Shown piece by piece: positions 8,888-16,991 of a DNA stretch of 41,389 bases. This stretch comes from an uncultured Bacteroidales bacterium. Lineage in GTDB: Bacteria > Bacteroidota > Bacteroidia > Bacteroidales > UBA932. The translations under genes and the position numbers were made by a program. The notes beneath the pieces were generated by a model. That model worked only from the letters and a program-made list of their open reading frames with translations. It was not told the DNA's origin and did no database searches. Each line of letters begins with the position of its first letter. The first letter of the stretch is position 1. The stretch covers positions 1 to 41,389 of the forward strand of contig ONWU01000031.1 of assembly GCA_900321655.1 (NCBI GenBank), in the 5' to 3' direction.

Positions 8888-10064
8888 AGAAATCGTAAGA
8901 AGAGTTGTTGGTGTCCTGGAGCACTTCAAAGCCGGCCTGCTGGCTGGCCTTCTGGTCTTCACGGCGCATAAGGGTGTGCCCCTTGAAGGTTTCCAATAGC
9001 GGCACATAGCCGGCATCCACCTTCGTATGCAGGCGTTTGCGGTTGGCCGAGGAGGCGCCGTTGAAGACCTCCATACCGTCGAGAATCCAGTCCAGCGGGA
9101 TGGTTACCACCCGGTCTATGGAACTGCCGGGAACCTGCACCAGATTCTGCGGCTGAGCCACGAAATCGTAGATGTCTGTTTCGTCTTCCGGACGGAAGAG
9201 AATCAGGGTGGGGGAATTGATGGATAAGGTATAGGCGTTGGCCTGGCCGGTCTTGATCACCACTTCCAGATAATGGTCCTGGGCAATCTGGTCTCCCGGG
9301 GCCGGATGGTAGGCGGGATTGGGGAAGTAGACGGGGTTGTAGCAGACAAAGTAGCCCGGCCGGTTCAGATTGACCGAGAGGGGATACTGGGCCGCGTGGT
9401 TGATGGCGCCCCTCAGGCAGATGACGGCATCGGCCCCGGGCTCCAGCGGGAAGGACGTTCCCGTTCCTCCTATCCTCCAGATGGCCTGGATGACGGGGGC
9501 AAAGTCCGGCAGGCTGCCATCCGGCCCTGTCCAGGGGTTGGACGCCGTGCTGTTGTAGGGCGAGAGCGTGCCCAGGCACAGGCCGTCCAGATAGGTGGTA
9601 TGGTGGTCGTTGTTGTGGACAATGAGGTACTGGTCGCTCTGGTAGGTGCCTTCTTCCGGCAGTTTGGGGCAGCCGCCGCAGTAAAGTTCCTTGATAACCA
9701 GGGACCCGGCTATGGAATGGAAAAGGTCTATCTGCAGGCTTAGGTCCTCTCCGTTCACGATGACTTTGTCCAGCGACCCGTTGAACAGGTGGTTGCCGCT
9801 GCGGTCCTGGACGGAGATGCTGTACAGGCCGTTGGTCATCCGGGCCGATGCGCGGCCTTCGGCATTGGTGCTGAGCTCGTAAACAATCTCGTTGTTAATG
9901 CCTTCGATGACCACTTCGGCCCCGGCCTGCGGGGAAAATCCCTGGGGATAGACGGCCTGGATGGAAACCACGTGCACGTCTCCGGCATAAGGGGATCCCA
10001 AATCCATACACCCTGTCACGAGCAGGGAAAAAGTGGCCAGAAGGCTTATAATTTTATTCTGCAT
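8856..10064 (-). CDS. DUF4876-like lipoprotein with lamin-tail-type domain
   Basis: A 402-residue lipoprotein (LVTGC, Cys19). Residues about 25-115 look like a carboxypeptidase-regulatory-type beta domain with a GRASARMTNGLY turn. From about 120 on comes a lamin-tail-like fold with the segment QYLIVHNNDHHTTYLDGLCLG. A CxxC pair sits at residues 129-132 (ELYCGGC). The whole matches DUF4876, a family without an assigned function that accompanies TonB-dependent receptors. The ATG at 10064 gives the lipoprotein signal; the longer open frame to 10313 belongs to the antisense of the receptor's frame. Its start overlaps the receptor stop by 19 nt. A surface lipoprotein capping or feeding the receptor is the natural inference, by analogy with SusD-type partners, though it is not SusD-like. 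Confidence 0.8.
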   Translation of the reverse strand: MQNKIISLLATFSLLVTGCMDLGSPYAGDVHVVSIQAVYPQGFSPQAGAEVVIEGINNEIVYELSTNAEGRASARMTNGLYSISVQDRSGNHLFNGSLDKVIVNGEDLSLQIDLFHSIAGSLVIKELYCGGCPKLPEEGTYQSDQYLIVHNNDHHTTYLDGLCLGTLSPYNSTASNPWTGPDGSLPDFAPVIQAIWRIGGTGTSFPLEPGADAVICLRGAINHAAQYPLSVNLNRPGYFVCYNPVYFPNPAYHPAPGDQIAQDHYLEVVIKTGQANAYTLSINSPTLILFRPEDETDIYDFVAQPQNLVQVPGSSIDRVVTIPLDWILDGMEVFNGASSANRKRLHTKVDAGYVPLLETFKGHTLMRREDQKASQQAGFEVLQDTNNSSYDFYEREVQSLHQ

Positions 10065-12829
10065 GTGATTCCGTAATAGAAGTTGGGGGTAAAGATGGCA
10101 CTTACACCGGTGGCGCGGCTGGTGACATACTGCCGGGCGTTGGTGAAGTTGTTGGCGAAGAAGGAGAGGGAAACGTGGTTGCCGATCTCCTTTGTTACGC
10201 TGAAATTGGCGCTGAAATAGGGGTTGTAGCCATCCTGCGCAAAGGTGTAAATGTTGGAGGAGCGAAGGATCAGGCGGGAGAGTTCCGGATTGCGGGCGCA
10301 TTCCTCCGTCCACGCGTGCACCTTACCTTCCAGGTCCATATAGGCCGACGGATAGATGGCGGTGTAGGAATTGCCTTCGTAGATGCTGCCGCCGACGGGG
10401 TCGTTGGAGGTTTCTCCCACGCGGAAAGCGCGGTCAGAGGTGTACTGCGAGTTGCGGAGCAGGGTGGCCTCCAGGCGTACCGTTACAATAATACGCGCGC
10501 GAGGGATGTGGGTGATGGTGGTGAGGTTCATATCCACATCGTCCGTCCTCCGGCCGTTGTACACGTGCGTGCCACCGGTATAGATACCCACATACTGGTA
10601 GGAGCGATTGGGCAGCGAAGTATGCGACCAGCCGGCCTGGTAGTAGCTGGTGGGGATGTCTGAGGAGTATTCCGAGTGGTTCCAGGAGGCGTCCAGACGA
10701 AGCTGCGTGCCGATGGGACGGATGACCGGAAAGTCAATCGTGAGTTCGGCCCCGTAGCGATGGACATCGGCCCCGTTCTCCTGGCGGCGGGAAGCGGCGA
10801 AACTGCGGTCCGTCACCTTTCTTTCGCCGGGGAGGTAGAAGCCGTCGGCCTCCCGGAAATAGACGTCTCCCGTCTGGTGGTCCAGGATCCAGTCCGGATT
10901 CTCCGGCATCGCGTAGCCTTCCGGCAGCCCGGCCACGTTGTAGGAGAAGGGCTCATACATCGTTCCCAGCTGGTAAGGACCTTTCGTGAGGTTGTAGTAA
11001 CCCACCAGGGACAGCTTGAATCCCTTCCAGGAGAAGTCTGCTCCCAGTTCGGAGTTGTAGTTTTTCTGCCAGCGGAGGGAAGGGTTGTATTCCATCCGGT
11101 AGGGCTGGGTATAGTACACATAGGAGGCCGATTCCCCGTGCGAAAAGCCGAAGGTCTGGATGTCCCTGTATTCCTGGCGGGGGAACAGGATGTAGAAAGA
11201 AGGCAGTTTGCCGGCGATGCCCCAGCCGCCGCGTATGGTCACGTGCTCGTTCAGGCTCCAGCGGGCATTGAGGCGGGGAGAGAGAATGCGCATGTTCTTG
11301 TAAGCCGATCCTTTGATGAAAACGTCCTCCAGGCGAAGGCCGGCCATCAGATTCAGCGTGGTGCGCCCCACGGGAATGGTGAGGTTGTCTTCCAGATAGG
11401 CGGCCAGCGTATGCATATAAGGGTATTCCGAGTAGGGCCTGGGCCGATATCCGGAGGGGGCGAGCGAAGGGTCTTCGTACCATTCTCCCTTTCCCACGTT
11501 GCCGTCGGCCTTCCACTGGATACCCGCCTTCAGAATGCTCTTGACGGGACCCCAATGGTGCAGCCAGTTGTATTTGAGGGAGGCGGAATAGTCCAGTTCC
11601 CGAGAGTCTTCAATGCGGTCCGAGTAGAAGGTGAAGGGAAGGGTCTGGGCCAGCCAGTAGCCTTCTTTCTCCGCGTGCACGGCCGGCTGGGCCGATCCGT
11701 AGGAGTTGTAGCCGTGGAAGTGGGACCGCCGGTCGTGGTAGTAGATGCTGCCTTCCAGCGACAGGTTGGTGACCCAGCTGCGGTTGAGCAGCCACACCAG
11801 CTTGAAGTGCGGGGTGAGCAGGTTGTCCCGCTCCCGGGTGAACTCGTTGGAGAAGGCATCCGGGTCTGAGGAAGAGTTCATGCCGCCGATGTTTCCGTTG
11901 ATGCCGGCTTCCAGGCGGAGGTTTTGCCCCAGCAGGCAGGAGTAATCGGCCGTGAAGCCCCTTCTTGTATAAGAGGTATAAGGCGAAGTGAGCTTTCGGG
12001 TGGCGCGGGCCCACTCGGCCGCTACGTTCAGGGAGCCTTTCCCCAACTCGAAACCCTTGGAGACAGACACCTGGTAGGTGCGGGGATTGGCCGAAAGGAC
12101 AATGTTCAGGGGAGAGCGGCCGCGTTTGGTCTTTACCTTCACCATTCCGCTGCCCAGGTCTCCGTATTCGGCCGAGGGAACTCCCGTGATAACTTCCACG
12201 GATTCAATGTTTTCCACGGAAAGGCTGCGGGTGTCTGTTCCGGAGAGGCCGCCGAAGCTGGCATTGTCTCCCATCCTCACACCGTCTATCTCGATGGCCG
12301 TGCTGAAGGCGGCGTTGCCCGCGGTGCTGGTGCCTGAACGGAGGGACAGTACCGGGTTGGTGGTCAGGTCCGGATTCAGGGTTTTGCCACCGGGAAGGAG
12401 GGCGGCGATCCCGCCCATGCTGTTCATCTGAAGGTGATCCAGGGCTGTGCGGCCGATGGTCTGGGTGGTGTTGAGGTTGTCCGCGGAGGTTTCGGCGGTG
12501 ACCACCACCTCCTCCAGGGCCAGCGAATTCAGGGCCAGTTCCACGGTGAGACCTTCTATATTACCGCGGACGTCCAGTTTTTTCTGGCAGGTGACATAGC
12601 CCAGGCAGGAAACCTCCAGCTGATAGGTGCCGTGCTGTACGCCGCGCAGGGCAAACGAGCCGTCTTCTCCGGTAATGGCCCAGAGGTAGTTCTGGTCCAG
12701 ACGGACCACGGCCCCTGCCACGGGGTTTTTGCTACCAGCTTCTACCACTTTGCCCGTCACCCGGGCCGGAGCGGCCAGGGCCGGGAGGGTCAGGGTGACC
12801 AGTAGCAGAAGTGAAAGTAGTTTTCTCAT
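10046..12829 (-). CDS. TonB-dependent receptor with N-terminal carboxypeptidase-regulatory-like domain
   Basis: A 927-residue outer-membrane receptor. It has a signal peptide (1-19, ending ALA), a CarboxypepD_reg-like domain (about 23-100, including AVVRLDQNYLWAITGEDGSF), then EEVVVTAE (106-113) leading into a plug domain (about 115-240; IEIDGVRMGDN, IESVEVITGVPSAEYGDLGSG). The remaining ~680 residues are barrel with alternating aromatic strands. It lacks the features of SusC proteins and no SusD follows, so it is closer to the iron, vitamin or peptide receptor type. It is the first gene of the five-gene minus-strand operon and is read divergently from the ribosomal cluster. The substrate is not identifiable; co-transcription with an S46 peptidase hints at peptides or a peptide-bound ligand. 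Confidence 0.93.
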   Translation of the reverse strand: MRKLLSLLLLVTLTLPALAAPARVTGKVVEAGSKNPVAGAVVRLDQNYLWAITGEDGSFALRGVQHGTYQLEVSCLGYVTCQKKLDVRGNIEGLTVELALNSLALEEVVVTAETSADNLNTTQTIGRTALDHLQMNSMGGIAALLPGGKTLNPDLTTNPVLSLRSGTSTAGNAAFSTAIEIDGVRMGDNASFGGLSGTDTRSLSVENIESVEVITGVPSAEYGDLGSGMVKVKTKRGRSPLNIVLSANPRTYQVSVSKGFELGKGSLNVAAEWARATRKLTSPYTSYTRRGFTADYSCLLGQNLRLEAGINGNIGGMNSSSDPDAFSNEFTRERDNLLTPHFKLVWLLNRSWVTNLSLEGSIYYHDRRSHFHGYNSYGSAQPAVHAEKEGYWLAQTLPFTFYSDRIEDSRELDYSASLKYNWLHHWGPVKSILKAGIQWKADGNVGKGEWYEDPSLAPSGYRPRPYSEYPYMHTLAAYLEDNLTIPVGRTTLNLMAGLRLEDVFIKGSAYKNMRILSPRLNARWSLNEHVTIRGGWGIAGKLPSFYILFPRQEYRDIQTFGFSHGESASYVYYTQPYRMEYNPSLRWQKNYNSELGADFSWKGFKLSLVGYYNLTKGPYQLGTMYEPFSYNVAGLPEGYAMPENPDWILDHQTGDVYFREADGFYLPGERKVTDRSFAASRRQENGADVHRYGAELTIDFPVIRPIGTQLRLDASWNHSEYSSDIPTSYYQAGWSHTSLPNRSYQYVGIYTGGTHVYNGRRTDDVDMNLTTITHIPRARIIVTVRLEATLLRNSQYTSDRAFRVGETSNDPVGGSIYEGNSYTAIYPSAYMDLEGKVHAWTEECARNPELSRLILRSSNIYTFAQDGYNPYFSANFSVTKEIGNHVSLSFFANNFTNARQYVTSRATGVSAIFTPNFYYGITCRIKL

Positions 12830-12844
12830 AGGTGTTTCAAACTA

Positions 12845-12876
12845 CAAAATTACGGTTTTCACTGTGACGGAACAAT
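12845..12876 (-). promoter_or_regulatory. candidate promoter of the receptor operon
   Basis: Reading the minus strand, TAATTTTG (12852-12845) fits the Bacteroidetes -7 box TAnnTTTG, with a poor -33 element (ATTG, 12876-12873) about 20 nt upstream. This would start transcription roughly 9 nt before the receptor ATG. A second -7 match, TATCTTTG on the minus strand at 12914-12907, lacks a -33 box and would give a leader of about 70 nt. A small inverted repeat AACAAT-N5-ATTGTT (12871-12887) overlaps the first candidate and could be an operator. Choosing between the two is not possible from sequence. Confidence 0.4.
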
Positions 12877-12954
12877 CCCCAATTGTTGGTATTTTTCTTT
12901 GAGGTACAAAGATAGGAATTCTCTCGGTCTTGTTCATAAATCTGTTGAAAATTT

Positions 12955-12985
12955 TTTGAAAATCAGGATTTTATCCGTATCTTTG
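12955..12985 (+). promoter_or_regulatory. promoter of the rplC-rpsC operon
   Basis: TTTG (12955-12958), 19 nt, then TATCTTTG (12978-12985): a perfect match to the Bacteroidetes housekeeping promoter TTTG-N19-TAnnTTTG. Expected transcription start near 12992, giving a leader of about 67 nt before rplC. Confidence 0.85.
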
Positions 12986-12990
12986 CGGTC

Positions 12991-13020
12991 CGCAATTGTG
13001 CCCAAGTGGCCTCCAATGCG
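12991..13020 (+). promoter_or_regulatory. hairpin at the 5' end of the rplC leader
   Basis: CGCAATTG (12991-12998) can pair with CAATGCG (13014-13020), leaving one bulged A, and a nested GCC/GGC pair (13000-13002 with 13008-13010) closes a 5-nt loop. The structure begins essentially at the predicted transcription start. It could stabilise the message or serve as a binding site for an autoregulating ribosomal protein; neither is shown. Confidence 0.4.
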
Positions 13021-13058
13021 TTGTAAAACATTAAGTAACAATTAATTAACAAACACCA

Positions 13059-13625
13059 ATGCCTGGTTTAATTGGAAAGAAAGTCGGAATGATTTCCGTC
13101 TTCGGTGCCGACGGGAAGAATATCCCGTGTTACTCCGCCGTGCAGCTTGCCTATGACGAAAAGAAAGAGAAGCGCACCAGCAAGGCTCTGAAGGGCCATT
13201 TCGAAAAGGCTGGAACTACTCCCAAGAAGAAACTCGTGGAATTCGAGGCCAACTTCGCCGGAGAGCTCAAGCTCGGAGACACCATCACCGTGGCCGACGT
13301 CTTCACTGAGGATGTCAAATTCGTTGATGTGGTCGGTACTTCTAAAGGTAAGGGTTTCCAGGGCGTCGTGAAGCGTCACGGATTCGCCGGTGTAGGTGGC
13401 CAGACCCACGGTCAGCACAACCGTCTCCGCCACCCCGGTTCCATGGGCGCTAGCTCCTGGCCGTCCCGCGTATTCCCCGGCATGCGTATGGCAGGCCATA
13501 TGGGCAACGAGCGCGTGAAGGTATTCAACCTGGAAGTTCTCAAGGTTATTCCCGAGAACAATCTGCTGGTTATCAAGGGTTCCGTTCCCGGAGCCAAAGG
13601 TTCTTATGTAATTCTGGAGGCTTAA
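13059..13625 (+). CDS. rplC: 50S ribosomal protein L3 (with an N-terminal internal gap)
   Basis: L3 binds 23S rRNA early in 50S assembly and reaches towards the peptidyl transferase centre. The core is well conserved ([29 protein letters not shown] with the Gln that is methylated in other bacteria; [11 protein letters not shown]). At 188 residues it is about 18-20 shorter than usual. After DGKNIPC (ending residue 24) the chain jumps directly to [11 protein letters not shown], omitting the strand segment that in other L3 proteins runs TVIE...VTQVK...DG. The frame stays open. It is the first gene of this operon; rpsJ, which usually precedes it, is absent from the window. Confidence 0.95.
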   Translation: MPGLIGKKVGMISVFGADGKNIPCYSAVQLAYDEKKEKRTSKALKGHFEKAGTTPKKKLVEFEANFAGELKLGDTITVADVFTEDVKFVDVVGTSKGKGFQGVVKRHGFAGVGGQTHGQHNRLRHPGSMGASSWPSRVFPGMRMAGHMGNERVKVFNLEVLKVIPENNLLVIKGSVPGAKGSYVILEA

Positions 13626-13628
13626 GCT

Positions 13629-14255
13629 ATGGAACTTTCTGTATACAAGATAGACGGAACTGAATCCGGAAAGAAGGTAGTCCTCGACGAAAAGGTGTTC
13701 GGCGTACAGCCCAACGACCACGTCATTTATCTGGACGTCCTCAATTATCTCGCCGCCCAGCGTCAGGGCACTGCCAAGACCAAGGATCGCAGCGAGGTTG
13801 CCTACTCCACCAAGAAACTCGGTCGCCAGAAGGGCGGCGGCGGTGCCCGTCACGGCTCCCTGAAGGCTGGTATCTTCGTGGGTGGTGGTAATGTGTTCGG
13901 CCCCAAGCCGCGCGACTATCGCTTCAAACTGAACAAGAAGGTGAAGCAGCTGGCCCGCGTGAGCGCCCTCTCTTACAAGGCTGCCGAAGGCAAGATCGTG
14001 CTCGTAGAGCCCTTTGCCATGGACGCCCCCAAGACCAAGGAGTTCAAGAACATCCTCTCCAACATCAAGGCCGGAGACCGCAGGGTCCTCGTTGTCCTCC
14101 CGGAGAACTCCAACAATATTTTCCTGTCATCCCGTAACCTGCCCGACGTGCAGGTGATCACCGTTGACGAGATCAACACCTACGCTATCATGAATGCCCA
14201 TTCCCTGGTGCTTGTGGACGGCGTGCAGGATATCCTCGCAGCAAGAGTAAAGTAA
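13629..14255 (+). CDS. rplD: 50S ribosomal protein L4
   Basis: A normal-length (208 residues) L4. The conserved loop that extends into the exit tunnel is visible as GRQKGGGGARHGSLKAG, followed by the FGPKPRDYRFKLNKKVK signature. L4 is a primary 23S rRNA binder; in Escherichia coli it also represses the S10 operon, but the leader there is not recognisable here. The start is 3 nt after the rplC stop. Confidence 0.97.
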   Translation: MELSVYKIDGTESGKKVVLDEKVFGVQPNDHVIYLDVLNYLAAQRQGTAKTKDRSEVAYSTKKLGRQKGGGGARHGSLKAGIFVGGGNVFGPKPRDYRFKLNKKVKQLARVSALSYKAAEGKIVLVEPFAMDAPKTKEFKNILSNIKAGDRRVLVVLPENSNNIFLSSRNLPDVQVITVDEINTYAIMNAHSLVLVDGVQDILAARVK

Positions 14256-14260
14256 AGGAG
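14255..14260 (+). promoter_or_regulatory. Shine-Dalgarno-type site before rplW
   Basis: AAGGAG ends 8 nt before the rplW ATG and overlaps the last base of the rplD stop codon. Such sites are uncommon in Bacteroidetes, and only some genes of this cluster have one. Confidence 0.55.
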
Positions 14261-14268
14261 AAAGAAAA

Positions 14269-14559
14269 ATGGGTATTTTAATTAAGCCAATCGTAACCGA
14301 GAAAATGACGGCTGAGGGCGAGAAGCTCAACCGTTACGGTTTCATCGTGGACCGCAAGGCCAATAAGCTTCAGATCAAGGCTGCCGTAGAGCAGATGTAT
14401 GGCGTTTCCGTCGCAGACGTGAACACCCTCAACTACCACGGCAAGCGCAAACAGCGCTACACCAAGGCTGGCCTGCTTCGCGGCAGAATGAATCACTTCA
14501 AGAAGGCTTATGTCACGCTTGCAGGTGAAGATAAGATTGATTTCTACGCTAACGTCTAA
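14269..14559 (+). CDS. rplW: 50S ribosomal protein L23
   Basis: 96 residues, full length. The start MGILIKPIVTEKMT is the family signature, followed by YGFIVDRKANKLQIKAAVEQMYGVSV. L23 lies at the tunnel exit and docks trigger factor and the signal recognition particle. The central loop NYHGKRKQRYTKAGLLRGR has the Bacteroidetes form. Confidence 0.96.
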   Translation: MGILIKPIVTEKMTAEGEKLNRYGFIVDRKANKLQIKAAVEQMYGVSVADVNTLNYHGKRKQRYTKAGLLRGRMNHFKKAYVTLAGEDKIDFYANV

Positions 14560-14560
14560 G

Positions 14561-14566
14561 AAGGAG
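14561..14566 (+). promoter_or_regulatory. Shine-Dalgarno-type site before rplB
   Basis: AAGGAG with an 8-nt spacing to the rplB ATG at 14575. It lies in the short gap between rplW and rplB. Confidence 0.55.
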
Positions 14567-14574
14567 AATAAGTT

Positions 14575-15399
14575 ATGGCAATCAAGAAGTACAAGCCGGT
14601 TACTCCCGGTCAGCGCAACAAAGCTATCAGCTCCTTCGAGGAAATTACTGCGAAGAAGCCCTACAAACCGCTCCTGGCCCCCCTCAAGAGCACGGGTGGC
14701 CGTAACAACACCGGTCAGATGACCGTGCGTTACCGTGGTGGCGGACACAAGAGAATGTACCGTATTGTGGACTTCGTCCGCAACCGCGACGAGTTCAAGG
14801 CAACCGTGCTCACCATAGAGTACGACCCTAACCGCAGCGCCCGCATTGCCCTCATTCAGTATGAAGACGGCAAGAAGAGCTACATCATCGCCCCCAACGG
14901 CCTCCAGGTAGGTCAGGTGGTGGAGAGTGGCGCCAACGCTTCCCCGGATCTGGGTAACTGCCTCCCTCTCGCCAACATCCCTGTTGGTACCCTCGTACAC
15001 GCTATCGAGCTCCGTCCCGGTCAGGGCGCCGCTATGGCCCGTTCCGCCGGCACTTACGCCCAACTCGCCGCCCGCGAAGGCAACTACGCCATCCTTCGTC
15101 TCCCTTCCGGTGAGACCCGTATGGTTCCCGTGGCCTGCCGCGCTACTGTAGGTACCGTATCCAACCCGGATCATAATCTGGAATCCGACGGTAAGGCCGG
15201 ACGTACCCGTCACCAGGGTAAGCGTCCTCACAACCGTGGTGTTGTGATGAACCCTCACGATCACCCGATGGGTGGTGGTGAAGGCCGCGCCTCCGGTGGA
15301 CACCCGCGTTCCCGTAAGGGTCTGCCTGCAAAGGGCTACAAGACCCGCAACCCGAAGGCCGTGTCCAACAAGTTCATCATTGAAAGACGTAAGAAATAA
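14575..15399 (+). CDS. rplB: 50S ribosomal protein L2
   Basis: A complete L2 of 274 residues. N-terminal motifs are [15 protein letters not shown] and [15 protein letters not shown]. The C-terminal region needed for peptidyl transferase activity is intact, with [13 protein letters not shown] containing the conserved His. L2 helps join the subunits at helices 65-67 of 23S rRNA. No irregularities were noticed. Confidence 0.97.
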   Translation: MAIKKYKPVTPGQRNKAISSFEEITAKKPYKPLLAPLKSTGGRNNTGQMTVRYRGGGHKRMYRIVDFVRNRDEFKATVLTIEYDPNRSARIALIQYEDGKKSYIIAPNGLQVGQVVESGANASPDLGNCLPLANIPVGTLVHAIELRPGQGAAMARSAGTYAQLAAREGNYAILRLPSGETRMVPVACRATVGTVSNPDHNLESDGKAGRTRHQGKRPHNRGVVMNPHDHPMGGGEGRASGGHPRSRKGLPAKGYKTRNPKAVSNKFIIERRKK

Positions 15400-15418
15400 C
15401 GGAATAAACTAACAGATT

Positions 15419-15691
15419 ATGAGTCGTTCACTTAAAAAAGGACCGTACATCCAGGAAGCCCTGGAGAACAGAATTCTTGCTATGAATGACGGTAGCAAGA
15501 AGAAAGAGGTTGTCAAGACTTGGTCCCGTGCCAGCATGATTTCCCCTGACTTTGTCGGCCACACCATCGCAGTCCACAACGGCAATAAGTTTATTCCGGT
15601 GTACGTAACTGAGAACATGGTCGGTCACAAGCTGGGCGAATTTGCTCCCACCCGCACTTTCCGCGGCCACGCAGGCAACAATAAGAAATAA
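15419..15691 (+). CDS. rpsS: 30S ribosomal protein S19
   Basis: 90 residues, beginning [18 protein letters not shown] and containing [21 protein letters not shown] and [17 protein letters not shown], all standard S19 signatures. S19 sits in the 30S head with S13 and contacts the A-site finger. It starts 19 nt after rplB stops. Confidence 0.97.
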   Translation: MSRSLKKGPYIQEALENRILAMNDGSKKKEVVKTWSRASMISPDFVGHTIAVHNGNKFIPVYVTENMVGHKLGEFAPTRTFRGHAGNNKK

Positions 15692-15710
15692 TGTTTAAAG
15701 GATTGACATT

Positions 15711-16124
15711 ATGGGAAAGAGAAAAAGACTGATGGCCGAGCGCCTGAAAGAGACCAAGAAGCAAACCGCTATCGCTAAACTTAACGACGTTCCTACCTCC
15801 CCGCAGAAGATGCGCCTGGTGGCAGATACCATCCGTGGAGTGGAAGTAAACCACGCCCTGGATCTGTTGCACTATTCCAAGAGGGACGCTTCCGCATATC
15901 TGGAGAAACTTCTCAAGAGCGCCATCGCCAACTGGGAAGCCAAGAACCCGGAGCAGACCAAACAGCTGGAAGAAGGCAACGTGATTGTCAAGACCATTAT
16001 GGTAGACGAAGGCCGTACGCTCAAGCGCATCCGTCCCTGCCCGCAGGGCCGCGCCGGTCGTATCCGCAAGCGTTCCAACCACGTTACCATTATCCTGGAC
16101 ACCAAAAAAGCAGTGGAGGAATAA
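15711..16124 (+). CDS. rplV: 50S ribosomal protein L22
   Basis: 137 residues. The signature [20 protein letters not shown] is near the N terminus, and the tunnel-lining beta-hairpin ends in [19 protein letters not shown]. The family length fits. A later ATG (MAERLKE) exists, but the start at 15711 gives the basic MGKRKR leader seen in relatives. Confidence 0.96.
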   Translation: MGKRKRLMAERLKETKKQTAIAKLNDVPTSPQKMRLVADTIRGVEVNHALDLLHYSKRDASAYLEKLLKSAIANWEAKNPEQTKQLEEGNVIVKTIMVDEGRTLKRIRPCPQGRAGRIRKRSNHVTIILDTKKAVEE

Positions 16125-16127
16125 ACT

Positions 16128-16904
16128 ATGGGACAGAAAACTAATCCTATCAGCAACCGTATCGGTATCACCCGTGGTTGGGACTCCAACTGGGTAGGTG
16201 GCAACTACGCCGAAAAGATCGCCGAAGACTACGAGATTCGTAAATACCTGGGCAGCCGTCTGGCCAAGGCCAGCCTCTCCCGCATCATCATTGAGCGCAC
16301 CCTGAAGCTCATCACCGTCACCATCCACGCCGCCCGTCCGGGTGTGATCATCGGAAAGGGTGGTCAGGAAGTGGACAAACTGAAGGAAGAGCTCAAGAAG
16401 GTGACCAAGAAGGATGTTCAGATCAACATCTTCGAGGTAAAGCGCCCTGAGGTTGACGCCACCATCGTGGCCGATTCCATCGCCCGCCAGATCGAAGGCC
16501 GCGTGAGCTATCGCCGCGCCATCAAGATGGCCATCGCCACCGCCATGCGCGTGGGTGCCGAAGGCATCAAGGTCCAGATCAGCGGCCGTGTAGGCGGCGC
16601 CGAAATCGCCCGCAGTGAGATGTTCAAGGAAGGCCGCACCCCGCTGCACACCTTCCGCGCAGACATCGACTACGCTCTGGCCGTAGCCAACACCCAGATG
16701 GGTACCATGGGTATCAAGGTTTGGATTTGCAACGGCGAGAAGTACGGCAAACAGGATCTGAGCCCGAACGCTGGTTTCGCAGCCAACGCTGCCGCTCCCG
16801 GCGCCGGCCGTCGTGAAGGCGGTCGCGGTGAGCGTGGTGGTCGTGGCGGCCGTGGTGGTCGTCGCGAGGGTGGCCGCGAAGGCGGTCGTGGAGAGCGTCG
16901 ATAA
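16128..16904 (+). CDS. rpsC: 30S ribosomal protein S3 with Arg/Gly/Glu-rich tail
   Basis: S3 lines the mRNA entry channel and has helicase activity. The KH domain shows [19 protein letters not shown], and the C-terminal domain shows [35 protein letters not shown] split by normal spacing. At 258 residues it is longer than a plain S3 because of a low-complexity tail (about 221-258) built of [11 protein letters not shown]-type repeats. RGG-type tails bind RNA in other proteins; here this is inference. The gene ends the first ribosomal block: a terminator follows, whereas rplP normally follows directly. Confidence 0.96.
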   Translation: MGQKTNPISNRIGITRGWDSNWVGGNYAEKIAEDYEIRKYLGSRLAKASLSRIIIERTLKLITVTIHAARPGVIIGKGGQEVDKLKEELKKVTKKDVQINIFEVKRPEVDATIVADSIARQIEGRVSYRRAIKMAIATAMRVGAEGIKVQISGRVGGAEIARSEMFKEGRTPLHTFRADIDYALAVANTQMGTMGIKVWICNGEKYGKQDLSPNAGFAANAAAPGAGRREGGRGERGGRGGRGGRREGGREGGRGERR

Positions 16905-16926
16905 ATCATTATTGATGATATTGTGG

Positions 16927-16956
16927 AAAAAGCGGTCAATCATTGGCCGCTTTTTC
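16927..16956 (+). terminator. intrinsic terminator after rpsC
   Basis: An 11-bp stem (AAAAAGCGGTC, 16927-16937, with GGCCGCTTTTT, 16945-16955, including one G-U pair) with a 7-nt loop and a T-run in its descending arm. It closes the rplC-rpsC operon. Confidence 0.8.
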
Positions 16957-16957
16957 T

Positions 16958-16965
16958 TATATTTG
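16958..16965 (+). promoter_or_regulatory. -7 box upstream of the thioredoxin-like lipoprotein gene
   Basis: TATATTTG fits TAnnTTTG, 26 nt before the ATG at 16992. The position of the -33 box falls in the rpsC terminator and has no TTTG, so this promoter is probably weaker or helped by an activator. Confidence 0.5.
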
Positions 16966-16991
16966 CACCTTGAAAATCAAGAACTAACAAA

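Noticed and set aside
16803-16901. Repeated GGCGGTCGTGG-like units near the end of rpsC as a possible CRISPR or satellite array
   Set aside because: The units are in frame, degenerate and encode a Gly/Arg tail; there are no spacers and no cas genes.
15591-16943. A 450-codon open frame on the minus strand under rpsS, rplV and rpsC
   Set aside because: The codon bias of highly expressed ribosomal genes leaves few stops on the other strand; the translation is Ala/Thr/Gly-rich and unlike any known protein.
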